64,000 bases of DNA. Source: Chitinophaga sp. XS-30 (lineage in GTDB: Bacteria; Bacteroidota; Bacteroidia; Chitinophagales; Chitinophagaceae). The notes beneath the pieces were generated by a model that made no database searches, was not told where the DNA came from, and was given only the letters and a program-made list of their open reading frames with translations. The position numbers and the translations under genes were made by a program. This document shows positions 9,570 through 17,720 of this stretch, one piece after another. Within the stretch, counting starts at the first letter, position 1. The number at the start of each line of letters is the position of its first letter. The DNA lies in the NCBI RefSeq assembly GCF_008086345.1, contig NZ_CP043006.1, forward strand, positions 6,119,079-6,183,078, in the 5' to 3' direction.

Positions 9570-9956
9570 TCAATTCAGGAAACTGTTGATCACCTGCCAT
9601 ATCTCTGCTTTGGTGAAAGGCTTTTCAAGGAAGGCGTCGGCGCCGTTCTCGAGGGCCAGGTCTTTTATGGTGGTGTCCACACCGGAGATCATAATGATCT
9701 TTGTGGCAGGGTATTTTTTCCGGATAAAACTGATCAGGTCTACGCCGAATCCGTCCGGCAGCCGGTTATCGAGCAGCACGATGGCGGGTTGATGCTGTTG
9801 AAAATATTCCACAGTTTCGGAAATAGTTTTTACATGCTCCACTTCAAGTCCTTTGCCGTCCAGCAGCATATTGATCAGGAGGCACATCTCTCCTTCGTCT
9901 TCGATGATCAGGAGCTTTTGCTTTTTATCCGTGGTGGTGGTGGTGGTGTTTGTCAT
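9570..9956 (-). CDS. Receiver-only response regulator
   Basis: 128 residues from the ATG at 9956; a longer frame reaches 9995, but the shorter start leaves only a short lead before the domain. It is a single CheY-like receiver: acidic pair Glu19/Asp20, phospho-acceptor Asp63 in LLDNRLPDG, a conserved Ser in the IIMISG strand, and Lys in FLEKPF. There is no output domain, so it must act by protein contact or as a phosphorelay step. No kinase gene is near. The N-terminus has six consecutive threonines encoded by an (ACC)n-like tract, a simple repeat that could vary in length. Partner and pathway are unknown. Confidence 0.9.
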   Translation of the reverse strand: MTNTTTTTTDKKQKLLIIEDEGEMCLLINMLLDGKGLEVEHVKTISETVEYFQQHQPAIVLLDNRLPDGFGVDLISFIRKKYPATKIIMISGVDTTIKDLALENGADAFLEKPFTKAEIWQVINSFLN

Positions 9957-10189
9957 AAGCGTTTGATGATTTTCAATAGATGTATTAAAAATCATACCAG
10001 ATACGGGGAGCGCTTATTGGTTTCGTCAACAGTCTGAAAGGCTGGTGTGAAAAATGGGGCCGGGATATATGGAAACTGCTGAGCTTATTTAGAAGCTCAT
10101 TATACCGGCATTTACAGCTCAAAAGCAATGCTGATTGAGCCACATTTCGATGTTCCTAGCGCTTTATGGAAAAAGGTTGCAACGACCTA

Positions 10190-11557
10190 TTATTGGGAAT
10201 TGTTGTCATCGCTTCCCTTCCTGCTGCCGTCATCATCGTTATCCTCATCTTCGTCGTCATTATCTTCATCTTCCTCGTCGTCATCGGCTGCCTCATCATC
10301 TTCTTCATCCTCATCCTCATCGTCATCATCGTCATCATCTTCATCTTCTTCATCCTCATCGTCATCATCTTCATCTTCATCTTCTTCCTCGTCTTCCTCA
10401 TCATCTTCAGCTTCTTCCTCGCCATCGGCGGCCCCATCATCGCTACCATTCACGACATCGTCATCTTCGTCACTTTCCTCGTCCTCATCATCTTCTTCCT
10501 CATCATCATCCACCGACTCATCATCGCCACCTTCCACTACACCACTGTCTTCATCATTTCCCTTATCTTCACCTTCTACCGCACCTTCGCTCTCGCCATC
10601 AGTATCACTATCCGCATCATCATCATTGTTATCCGTTTCCCTTTCGCTCGTTTCATGATCTCCTTCCTCATTCCCAAGATCTTCAACAGCGGCTTCGATG
10701 CCTTCAGCAGCATCGGCTTCGTTCATTTCAGTATCGCCAGCTATTTCTTCATCATTATCTGCAACTTCTGCCGGCATTTCCTGTTCCTCCCCGGCTGCAA
10801 GCGGCGCTTCCCCTTCCATAGCGGCTTCGCTGCCCTGTTCCAGTCCGTCGCTTTCCTCTGTTATTTCATCATCCATCATGATCGTTGTGGTTTCCGTCAG
10901 TTCACCTGTCTCCGAAACGATCAGATGCCCGTCATCATCCACCAGTTCTTCATCCACCCGAAGCGTTTCCCCGCTTTCGATGGACAGCTGCGTCGGCGCT
11001 ACGAAATCCTCATCGAACACTTCCTTGAGCTTCGGCAGGTCTTTCGGGGAATTCAAGCCGAAATAGTCCATGAAAGCCTTTGAAGTAGTATATAACAAGG
11101 GTTTCCCCGGCAGTTCTTCGCTGCGGCCGGAGATCACGATCAGTTCTTTTTCCAGCAGTTTGGTAATGGAATAATCGGTGCTTACGCCGCGGATGTGTTC
11201 GATCTCGCCTTTGGAGATGGGTTGTTTGTAGGCAATGATGGCCAGTGTTTCCAGCGCGGCGGTGGACAGGCGTTTAAGGAACTTCTCGCCGTTCAGTTGC
11301 GCCACGGTCTGGTAATACTCTTTTTTAGTCAGGAACTGGTAACCTCCCCCGCTTTCCCGTACGCTGAAGGCATAGAATTCGGAATTGTATTTTTCCTGGA
11401 TGGCTTCAAGGGCGGCTTCCACCTGTTCCTGGGTGGCGCGGTCTTCCAGGAAGGCCATTGCGTTATTGAGCAGCTCGAGGATGTCCGCCACCGGCAAAGG
11501 ACGGTCTGCGGCAAAGATCAATGCTTCTACATGCGGGATGAGCTGGGAAATTTCCAT
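10190..11557 (-). CDS. scpB: Segregation and condensation protein B with a long acidic C-terminal tail
   Basis: 455 residues. The first 185 are a normal ScpB: two winged-helix units (about 1-80 and 90-180) with the conserved ETLAIIAYKQPISKGEIEHI region. ScpB joins ScpA and SMC in the condensin that organises the chromosome. From about 195 to the end the protein is low-complexity and extremely acidic, with runs of Asp and Glu in the last 110 residues and a short basic break (SRKGS) near the end. Bacterial ScpB proteins are usually near 200 residues, so the tail more than doubles the length. The tail DNA is a GA-rich repeat-like tract prone to slippage. No scpA gene lies in the window. The gene is separated from atpG by a terminator. 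Confidence 0.93.
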   Translation of the reverse strand: MEISQLIPHVEALIFAADRPLPVADILELLNNAMAFLEDRATQEQVEAALEAIQEKYNSEFYAFSVRESGGGYQFLTKKEYYQTVAQLNGEKFLKRLSTAALETLAIIAYKQPISKGEIEHIRGVSTDYSITKLLEKELIVISGRSEELPGKPLLYTTSKAFMDYFGLNSPKDLPKLKEVFDEDFVAPTQLSIESGETLRVDEELVDDDGHLIVSETGELTETTTIMMDDEITEESDGLEQGSEAAMEGEAPLAAGEEQEMPAEVADNDEEIAGDTEMNEADAAEGIEAAVEDLGNEEGDHETSERETDNNDDDADSDTDGESEGAVEGEDKGNDEDSGVVEGGDDESVDDDEEEDDEDEESDEDDDVVNGSDDGAADGEEEAEDDEEDEEEDEDEDDDDEDEEDEDDDDDDDEDEDEEDDEAADDDEEDEDNDDEDEDNDDDGSRKGSDDNNSQ

Positions 11558-11572
11558 GGACTAAAGTCGATT

Positions 11573-11617
11573 AAACAAAAATGTCAAAGGCCGAAAATAA
11601 GACCTTTGACATTTTTT
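11573..11617 (-). terminator. Bidirectional-looking intrinsic terminator after atpG
   Basis: Ten-base-pair stem, ATGTCAAAGG at 11581-11590 with CCTTTGACAT at 11603-11612. It is followed on the - strand by a T-rich run (11573-11580) and flanked on the + strand by six T. It lies between the atpG stop and the scpB start, so scpB is probably transcribed separately. Confidence 0.85.
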
Positions 11618-11659
11618 CAGAAATATAAATATTGTACTGTTGATTACTTGTGCATAAGA

Positions 11660-12547
11660 TCAGCCCATCAGTGCTGCAGCGCCGCTTACGATCTCGGTAA
11701 GCTCCGTTGTGATGGCGGCCTGGCGGGCGCGGTTGTATTCGATCTTCAGGCTGCGCAACAGTTCCCCGGCGTTTTCGGTCGCCTTGTCCATTGCGGTCAT
11801 CCTGGCCCCGTGTTCGGAAGCATGGCCGTCCAGCACGGCTTTGAAGAACTGGGTATTGAGGATCTTCGGCATCAGTTCAGCGATCAGGGTCGCTTTTTCG
11901 GGCTCGAAAATATAATCCGCTTTGGCGGTCTTTTCTTCTCCTGCGTTCTCCACTTTCGCGATGGGCAGGAATTGCTCTGCCTTGAAACGCTGGGTAGCGG
12001 CATTCTTGAATTCGCTGTAGATAATGTCCACCGCGTCGTATTCCCCTTTTATGAACCCTTCCATGGCAACTCCGGCGGCGGCTTTCACCTGTTCGAAGGA
12101 GAGGTTGGAAAACAGGTTCCAGAAACTGTCGTTCACTTTATAGCCGTTCTTTGAAAAATGCTCATAGGCCTTTTTACCGATGGGCAGTATTTCCACATGG
12201 CCTTTGGCGAACTGGGCGGCATATTTCTCGCGGATGGTCTGTTTGGCCAGCTTGATGATGTTAGTATTGTATGCTCCGCAAAGCCCGCGGTCTGATGTGA
12301 TCGCCACGATCAGCACTTTTTCCACCTGGCGGTTGGCAGCCAGGGCCATATCTATCCCGCCTTCCGTATTGCTGACGATGTTTTGCAACATCTCCTGCAA
12401 TTTCACAGCATAGGGGCGCATTTGAACAATGGCATCCTGTGCACGGCGCAGTTTGGCAGCACTCACCATTTTCATGGCTTTTGTGATCTGCTGGGTAGAC
12501 TGGATGGATTTAATACGGTTACGAACTTCTTTAAGCTGTCCAGACAT
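11660..12547 (-). CDS. atpG: F-type ATP synthase gamma subunit
   Basis: 295 residues, normal for the family. The N-terminal helix (VRNRIKSIQSTQQITKAMKMVSAAKLRRAQ region) and the C-terminal helix ending RARQAAITTELTEIVSGAAAL form the coiled-coil shaft that turns inside the alpha3-beta3 head. The middle Rossmann-like part contains the conserved SDRGLCGAYN motif. The gene stands alone: neither atpA nor any other ATP synthase gene is next to it. Downstream is a terminator and then scpB; upstream is a DJ-1-type gene. A -7 type element lies about 50 bases before the start. Confidence 0.96.
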   Translation of the reverse strand: MSGQLKEVRNRIKSIQSTQQITKAMKMVSAAKLRRAQDAIVQMRPYAVKLQEMLQNIVSNTEGGIDMALAANRQVEKVLIVAITSDRGLCGAYNTNIIKLAKQTIREKYAAQFAKGHVEILPIGKKAYEHFSKNGYKVNDSFWNLFSNLSFEQVKAAAGVAMEGFIKGEYDAVDIIYSEFKNAATQRFKAEQFLPIAKVENAGEEKTAKADYIFEPEKATLIAELMPKILNTQFFKAVLDGHASEHGARMTAMDKATENAGELLRSLKIEYNRARQAAITTELTEIVSGAAALMG

Positions 12548-12598
12548 ATTCTTTTAAAGATTTATATAAAAGGACGACCGCCCTTTCATTTTCGGCTG

Positions 12599-12606
12599 CA
12601 AAGGTA
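12599..12606 (-). promoter_or_regulatory. Candidate -7 element of the atpG promoter
   Basis: On the - strand this reads TACCTTTG, a full match to TAnnTTTG. The -33 region 19 bases further up does not match TTTG. The implied RNA start leaves a leader of about 45 bases before atpG. Confidence 0.5.
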
Positions 12607-12745
12607 AGCAAAGGGCTGATAAATCGGAAATCCGGCCCCCGATATTTCTCCTGATTCTGGTCAGGTTTGGGGGCAGCCGGAACCGCGCCGGAGAACCAGG
12701 GACTTTGTTCCAATGGCCGGTGCTCCCGGGGAAGGCCCCTCCAGC

Positions 12746-13327
12746 CTACAGGGTGATCTTCGTCCCCAGTACTTTCAGGAACGCCGCTATCCATTGCGGA
12801 TGCCCCGGCCAGGCCGGTGAGGTCACCAGGTTGCCGTCCGTCACGGCTTCATCAACGTTCACAGACACATACTCGCCTCCGGCCATGGTCACTTCCGGCT
12901 CCACAGCCGGGTAAGCCGTCAGCTTCCGGCCCCGGACCACATCCGCCGCCGTCAGGATCTGTATGCCGTGGCATACCGCGGCGATGGGCTTGCCTGCCGA
13001 AGCAAAGTGTTTCACCATATCTATCACCTTCCGGTTCAACCGCAGGTATTCCGGCGCCCGCCCCCCGGCTATCACCAGGGCGTCATACTCCGCCGGGTTA
13101 ACGTCCGCAAAGGAGGCGTTCAGCACGAAATAATGCCCGCGCTTCTCACTGTAGGTCTGATCCCCCTCAAAATCATGGATCGCCGTGATCACCTTGTCCC
13201 CGGCGGATTTATCAGGACAAACCGCATGTACATCATGCCCCACCATCTGCAGCATCTGGAAGGGGACCATCGTTTCATAATCCTCCGCATAATCACCTGT
13301 GAGGAACACAATTCTTTTTTGTGCCAT
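12746..13327 (-). CDS. DJ-1/PfpI-family protein
   Basis: 193 residues, a single DJ-1/PfpI domain. The nucleophile elbow AAVCHGIQ places the reactive cysteine at Cys119, followed by His120, and Glu15 near the N-terminus matches the glutamate that tunes this cysteine in the family. Members include proteases, glyoxalase-like deglycases and redox or stress proteins; the sequence alone does not choose among them. No signal peptide, so cytoplasmic. It is a single gene on the - strand, about 200 bases from atpG, with no functional link visible. An imperfect -7 element (TAACTTTA on the - strand) lies about 40 bases upstream of the start. Confidence 0.88.
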   Translation of the reverse strand: MAQKRIVFLTGDYAEDYETMVPFQMLQMVGHDVHAVCPDKSAGDKVITAIHDFEGDQTYSEKRGHYFVLNASFADVNPAEYDALVIAGGRAPEYLRLNRKVIDMVKHFASAGKPIAAVCHGIQILTAADVVRGRKLTAYPAVEPEVTMAGGEYVSVNVDEAVTDGNLVTSPAWPGHPQWIAAFLKVLGTKITL

Positions 13328-13623
13328 ATTATTAACGTTTTAACTGGTTAACGGATATACTAAAGTTATTGAGAAATAAGTGTATTTTCCTTTATCTTAG
13401 AAAAGGAAACATGCGTAACTGCTCTTATGATAAGTTTATTGCAAACGATTGCAATTTTCAGGGATAATTCTTTATCTTGGGGCGCTCAAGGCTGCGCTTT
13501 GTCGTGGCATGGCGGCGCAACACGGGCAGCGTACGCAAACTTGGTCAACTTTAAAACCTTAAAAAGCAGCGAGTGCAATGGCCCGGATTGCAGAAGCGGC
13601 TTTCTGATACAAATTACTCTTCC

Positions 13624-14985
13624 ATGAAAAAGTACATCCTTCTCGGTTGCGGGTTGCTGTGGATGGTCGCCGTACAGGCGCAAAATGGCAAATGGCAGAA
13701 CCTGTTCAACGGTAAAGATCTGAAAGGCTGGAAACAGCTCAATGGCAAAGCTATCTATGAAGTAAAGAACGGCGAGATCGTTGGCACAACGGTGCTCAAG
13801 GAGCCTAATTCCTTCCTGGCAACGGAAAAGGACTATGGCGATTTCATCTTTGAGGTGGAATACAAGCTGGATAAGGACTTCAATTCCGGCATCCAGTTCC
13901 GGAGCCAGAGCAGGGCCGATTACAATAACGGCCGTGTATTCGGCTACCAGATGGAAGTAGACCCTTCTCCCCGCCGCTGGAGCGGTGGCATTTATGAGGA
14001 AGGTCGCCGGGGCTGGCTTTATCCGCTGGACCTCAATCCCGCTGCCCAGCATGCCTACAAACCCAATACCTGGAACAAATACCGTATCGAATGCCGCGGC
14101 TCCGAGATCCGGACCTATATCAACGGTATTGCAGCTGCCCACCTGGTAGATGCCGAGCTGCCTTCAGGCTTTATCGCCCTGCAGGTGCATGGCATCGGCA
14201 ATAAACAGGAAGATGCGGGCAAGAATATCCGCTGGAAGAACATCCGCATCATGGAGAATCCCCCTGCTTCGCAGTATTCCCCCTACGATACCATCTATGT
14301 GGTGAATAATATCCCGAATACCGTTTCCGAGCAGGAAAAACGCAACGGCGTACGCCTGTTGTGGGACGGCACCTCTACCAAAGGCTGGCGCGGCGCCCAT
14401 AAGGATGCTTTCCCCGCCAAAGGCTGGGAGATCAAAGACGGCACCCTGAACGTGCTGCCGGCTGACGGCGGCGAATCCACCAACGGGGGCGACATCGTTA
14501 CAGAAGAGGAATTCGGCGCATTTGACCTGGAATTTGACTTCCGCCTCACGGAAGGCGCCAACAGCGGCGTGAAGTACTTTGTGACCGAAAAAGAGAACAG
14601 TCCGGGCTCAGCTATCGGGCTGGAATTCCAGATCCTGGACGACCAAAAACACCCGGATGCAAAATTAGGCGCCGCGGGAAACAGAAAACTTGCATCTTTG
14701 TATGATCTTATCCCTTCCTATAAATTCACCAATTCCCATAAAAAGATCGGTGAATGGAACCACGGGCGGCTGGTAGTGTACCCGGACAATCGGGTGGAAC
14801 ACTGGCTGAACGGGCACAAGGTGGTAAGTTATGTCAGAGGTGATAATATTTACAAGGCCCTGGTGGCACGCAGTAAATACCAGAAATTCGAGAACTTTGG
14901 CATGGCAGAAAAAGGACATATCCTGCTGCAGGACCACGGTAATGCCGTGAGTTTCCGCAGTATCAAGATAAAGATTTTGAGGTAG
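13624..14985 (+). CDS. Secreted protein with two DUF1080 (3-keto-disaccharide hydrolase) domains
   Basis: 453 residues from the ATG at 13624, the start of a clean signal peptide (MKKYILLGCGLLWMVAVQAQ). Two concanavalin-like DUF1080 domains follow at about 22-215 and 250-452. Each starts with the family phrase (LFNGKDLKGWK; LLWDGTSTKGWRG) and carries the NSGIQFR or NSGVKYF strand and the closing IRWKNIRI/FRSIKIKIL strand. DUF1080 enzymes cleave glycosides that have been oxidised at C3. The gene stands alone, is transcribed toward the ebo operon and ends at a strong terminator. It may work with the sugar-oxidation locus at 23-32 kb, which holds another DUF1080 gene (inference). Confidence 0.88.
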   Translation: MKKYILLGCGLLWMVAVQAQNGKWQNLFNGKDLKGWKQLNGKAIYEVKNGEIVGTTVLKEPNSFLATEKDYGDFIFEVEYKLDKDFNSGIQFRSQSRADYNNGRVFGYQMEVDPSPRRWSGGIYEEGRRGWLYPLDLNPAAQHAYKPNTWNKYRIECRGSEIRTYINGIAAAHLVDAELPSGFIALQVHGIGNKQEDAGKNIRWKNIRIMENPPASQYSPYDTIYVVNNIPNTVSEQEKRNGVRLLWDGTSTKGWRGAHKDAFPAKGWEIKDGTLNVLPADGGESTNGGDIVTEEEFGAFDLEFDFRLTEGANSGVKYFVTEKENSPGSAIGLEFQILDDQKHPDAKLGAAGNRKLASLYDLIPSYKFTNSHKKIGEWNHGRLVVYPDNRVEHWLNGHKVVSYVRGDNIYKALVARSKYQKFENFGMAEKGHILLQDHGNAVSFRSIKIKILR

Positions 14986-15021
14986 TCAGCGACTATTTCA
15001 TTGTTCACTGTTTTTCAACCG

Positions 15022-15052
15022 ACATCCCGACTCTTCGGGATGTCCTTTTTTT
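15022..15052 (+). terminator. Intrinsic terminator after the two-domain DUF1080 gene
   Basis: Stem ACATCCCGA/TCGGGATGT with a four-base loop, followed by CC and a run of T. The T run touches the stop codon of the convergent eboF gene at 15051-15053. Confidence 0.92.
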
Positions 15053-16415
15053 AGTGAACCATCGCTTTCCAGATCACATCGTATATATCTGTAGCCAGTA
15101 AACGGTCTTTCAGCGGCTGTGTGCTGATCAGCACCGGATGATCTTTTATATCCTCCGCGATACGCCCGTGAGAACCGCGTACCAGCGTGGCGTCCAGGGG
15201 AATCACGTCCATCAGGTAACGGAAGCCCAGTTTCTTTTTCATCACTTTGCTGATGACCTTCAGCTTTACAAAGGGGTCGGCAGGGTTAAGGAACATCTCT
15301 ACCGGATCATAACCGGGTTTGCGGTGAATATCCACGATGCGCGCAAAATCCGGCGCTTTGGCGTCATCCAGCCAGTAATAATAGGTGAACCAGCTGTTGG
15401 CGTCGGCTACCAGCACAAATTCCCCGCTGCGTTCATGGTGCAGGTGATGCGCCCGCTTCCCTTCCCTGTCCAGCGCCAGCTGCACACCCGGTATATTTTC
15501 CACCAGTTCCCTGACCTTCTTGTAAACACGTTCATCATTCACATATACATGCGCTACCTGGTGATCCGCTACCGCAAACGCTTTTGATGCGCCGGGGTCC
15601 AGCAGTTCCAGACCGCGCTCCTCCCTCACCGCAATCAATCCTGCCTCGCGGAAGAGCCGGTTGAGATGAATGGGATTGCCCACATTCGTGATACCGTATT
15701 CTGACAGGATGATGATCTCGCTGTCCTGCTGCTGATAATAGTTAACGAGCTGCTCCACAACTTTGTCGATCGCGCGCAATTCCGGCGCTATTTTCGTGTA
15801 ATCATGCCCGTACTTCTGCAGACAGTAATCGAGATGCGGAAGATAGATCAGCGTGAGGGTGGGATCATGCCATTTGTCCGTCAGCATGGAAGCGTCCGCG
15901 ATCCATTGGGAGGAGCGGATATTGGCGCCGGGCCCCCAGAACTGGAATAACGGGAACTGCCCCAGCTCCTGCTGCAGCCGGTCGCGTAGCGATGCGGGAT
16001 GCGCATAACAGTCCGGCATTTTGCGCCCGTCCGACAGGTATTGGGGACGGGGCGTTACGGAAAAATCGGCGGTGGAGTACATATTGTACCACCAGAACAT
16101 TTTTGCGCAGGTAAAAGCGGGATCGAGCTTTTTGGCGCGTTCCCATATCTTTTCTACCTGTACCAGCTTGTTGGATTGTTTCCAGAATTTGATCTCGCAG
16201 TCCTCCCGGTCGTACCAGCCGTTCCCCACAATGCCGTGCTCACTTGGCCACTGGCCGGTCACGTAGGTGGACTGTACTGCTGTGGTCACTGCCGGAAGCA
16301 TGGGAGCAATGGCGCTTTTATGATGCTGTTGCGCGTATGCGGCCAGGAATGGCGTATGCTCACCGATCAGGGATGAAGAAAGTCCGACTACGTCAATTAC
16401 CACAGTTTTTCTCAT
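15051..16415 (-). CDS. eboF: EboF: alkaline-phosphatase/nucleotide-pyrophosphatase-like protein
   Basis: 454 residues from the ATG at 16415 (MRKTVVIDVVGLSSS); the longer frame would start at a TTG. The alkaline-phosphatase superfamily fold is clear: a first metal Asp in VVIDVVGLS, the nucleophile region LPAVTTAVQSTYVTGQWPSEHGIVGNGW, and later ligands in SEYGI, DHQVAHVY and GSHG. No signal peptide, so cytoplasmic. Its place as the last of six ebo genes (45 bases after eboE) identifies it as EboF. The family probably removes a phosphate, sugar phosphate or nucleotide from an intermediate. The real substrate in ebo pathways is not known. Confidence 0.9.
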   Translation of the reverse strand: MRKTVVIDVVGLSSSLIGEHTPFLAAYAQQHHKSAIAPMLPAVTTAVQSTYVTGQWPSEHGIVGNGWYDREDCEIKFWKQSNKLVQVEKIWERAKKLDPAFTCAKMFWWYNMYSTADFSVTPRPQYLSDGRKMPDCYAHPASLRDRLQQELGQFPLFQFWGPGANIRSSQWIADASMLTDKWHDPTLTLIYLPHLDYCLQKYGHDYTKIAPELRAIDKVVEQLVNYYQQQDSEIIILSEYGITNVGNPIHLNRLFREAGLIAVREERGLELLDPGASKAFAVADHQVAHVYVNDERVYKKVRELVENIPGVQLALDREGKRAHHLHHERSGEFVLVADANSWFTYYYWLDDAKAPDFARIVDIHRKPGYDPVEMFLNPADPFVKLKVISKVMKKKLGFRYLMDVIPLDATLVRGSHGRIAEDIKDHPVLISTQPLKDRLLATDIYDVIWKAMVH

Positions 16416-16460
16416 AGATATCTCGCTGGGTTTCAAAACCTGTTCAAAGCTAGGATGATG

Positions 16461-17672
16461 TCAGGATAATTCCAACTGTTGCAACACCCATTTCATTTCT
16501 CTGGCGATGGACGCGCCCATCTCCTGTTTCAGGCCGGCGGGCAATACTTCCCAGGTATAGGTCTCTATTTCAAGATGATGCGTGAACGGTTTGGCGGCCT
16601 GCCGTTGCAGCACCCGCACAATGTCTTCCCGCGTGGAGGTCAGCGCACCGAACTGCTGCACGAAAACCGGCACATGAAAATGCGCACGCCATTCCTGTAC
16701 ATCGGGATTGTCCTGATCGGCCAGCGCCTGCGGCAGGTCCGGATAATGCAGTTTTCCCTCGTCCGTTTTACGGGCGATGACCTGGTGCAGGTAAGTGGAT
16801 TCATTAAACTCCGCGAATGCGGCCATCACCTGCCGGCGTGTGTTTTCATCCCGGAATTCCGCTTTCAGGGCGGCGCTGATCTGCACTTTTCCGGTCTTCA
16901 GGCCAAAATAGTTCAGGCGCTCCAGCACTACCTGCGGGTCTTCATAGGATACGGCAAAGTGACACACGTCATAACAGAGCTGCACATGCTGTTTAATGGC
17001 CAGTATGGCTTCTTCTTCGGTCATGCCGAACTTGTCCTGCAAAAAGATCACACCTGCGGGCAGCAGGTGCTGAAAATACCAGTCGATATACTCTTTGGAG
17101 TTCTCCAGCATACCATCCGGTTCCGGCTCCACATCGAGATGCAGCAGTGGCCCGCCTTTCCGGTGGATGTTCACTAATTGCTCTACCACCAGCAGCATGT
17201 TGAGCGTAGCGCTTTCCATTACCGCCTTATGCTCTTCGCCGCAGCGGTGCCATAATTTGTAGGATAAAGGGGAGGTAGACACGCCGCCTTCCATTCCTTC
17301 AGGCAGCAATGCTGCCAGGATGCGGAAGAGGCGGATAGTGTAAGCCACGCGCTCGGCGGAGGTCCAGTCCGGCGTATGTACATCGTCTTTCACTTTTTCC
17401 CTGTGAAAGCCGCCGTATGGAAAACCGTTCATGGTGAATACGTAGCAGTCCTGCTCTTTCAGCCACAACCGGAATGTATTCAGGGTGGGTTCCTTTGCCA
17501 GTTCGAGGCTGGCGAGATTGCTCAGGCGAAGGCCGATGCCGAAAGGCTTGCCGGGCGATACCTGTGCTTTAACGGCAGGAATGAATGCCTGCAGTTGAGA
17601 AAAGTGATCTCCCCAGTTTTCACCCGCATGAATGTTGGAACAGTATGTCAGGTGGCCGTATGGAGTATGCAT
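16461..17672 (-). CDS. eboE: EboE: sugar-phosphate isomerase/epimerase-like protein
   Basis: 403 residues, starting MHTPYGHLTYCSNIHAGENW, typical of the family annotated as metabolite traffic protein EboE. It has a TIM-barrel of the xylose-isomerase/AP-endonuclease type with acidic and His metal ligands in LHLDVEPEPDG and CYDVCHFAVSYEDP. No signal peptide. It is 48 bases after eboD and 45 before eboF. Together with EboD (cyclase-like) it suggests that the operon builds or reshapes a small cyclic or sugar-derived compound. The chemistry has not been shown, so I infer the fold and the operon role only. Confidence 0.9.
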   Translation of the reverse strand: MHTPYGHLTYCSNIHAGENWGDHFSQLQAFIPAVKAQVSPGKPFGIGLRLSNLASLELAKEPTLNTFRLWLKEQDCYVFTMNGFPYGGFHREKVKDDVHTPDWTSAERVAYTIRLFRILAALLPEGMEGGVSTSPLSYKLWHRCGEEHKAVMESATLNMLLVVEQLVNIHRKGGPLLHLDVEPEPDGMLENSKEYIDWYFQHLLPAGVIFLQDKFGMTEEEAILAIKQHVQLCYDVCHFAVSYEDPQVVLERLNYFGLKTGKVQISAALKAEFRDENTRRQVMAAFAEFNESTYLHQVIARKTDEGKLHYPDLPQALADQDNPDVQEWRAHFHVPVFVQQFGALTSTREDIVRVLQRQAAKPFTHHLEIETYTWEVLPAGLKQEMGASIAREMKWVLQQLELS

Positions 17673-17720
17673 GATATATAAATTGTCTGTTGTCCTGATC
17701 TGGTCTTGCGTATTCTTTCC

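Noticed and set aside
10128..11083. Several long open frames on both strands opposite the acidic tail of scpB, encoding poly-Ser, His-rich or Ile-rich products
   Set aside because: They come from the simple TCATCATC-type tract, which has no stops in any frame; only the ScpB frame continues into a known domain.
13427..13627. A 66-residue + strand frame before the tandem DUF1080 gene
   Set aside because: Overlaps the start and likely promoter of that gene; no signal peptide or family.
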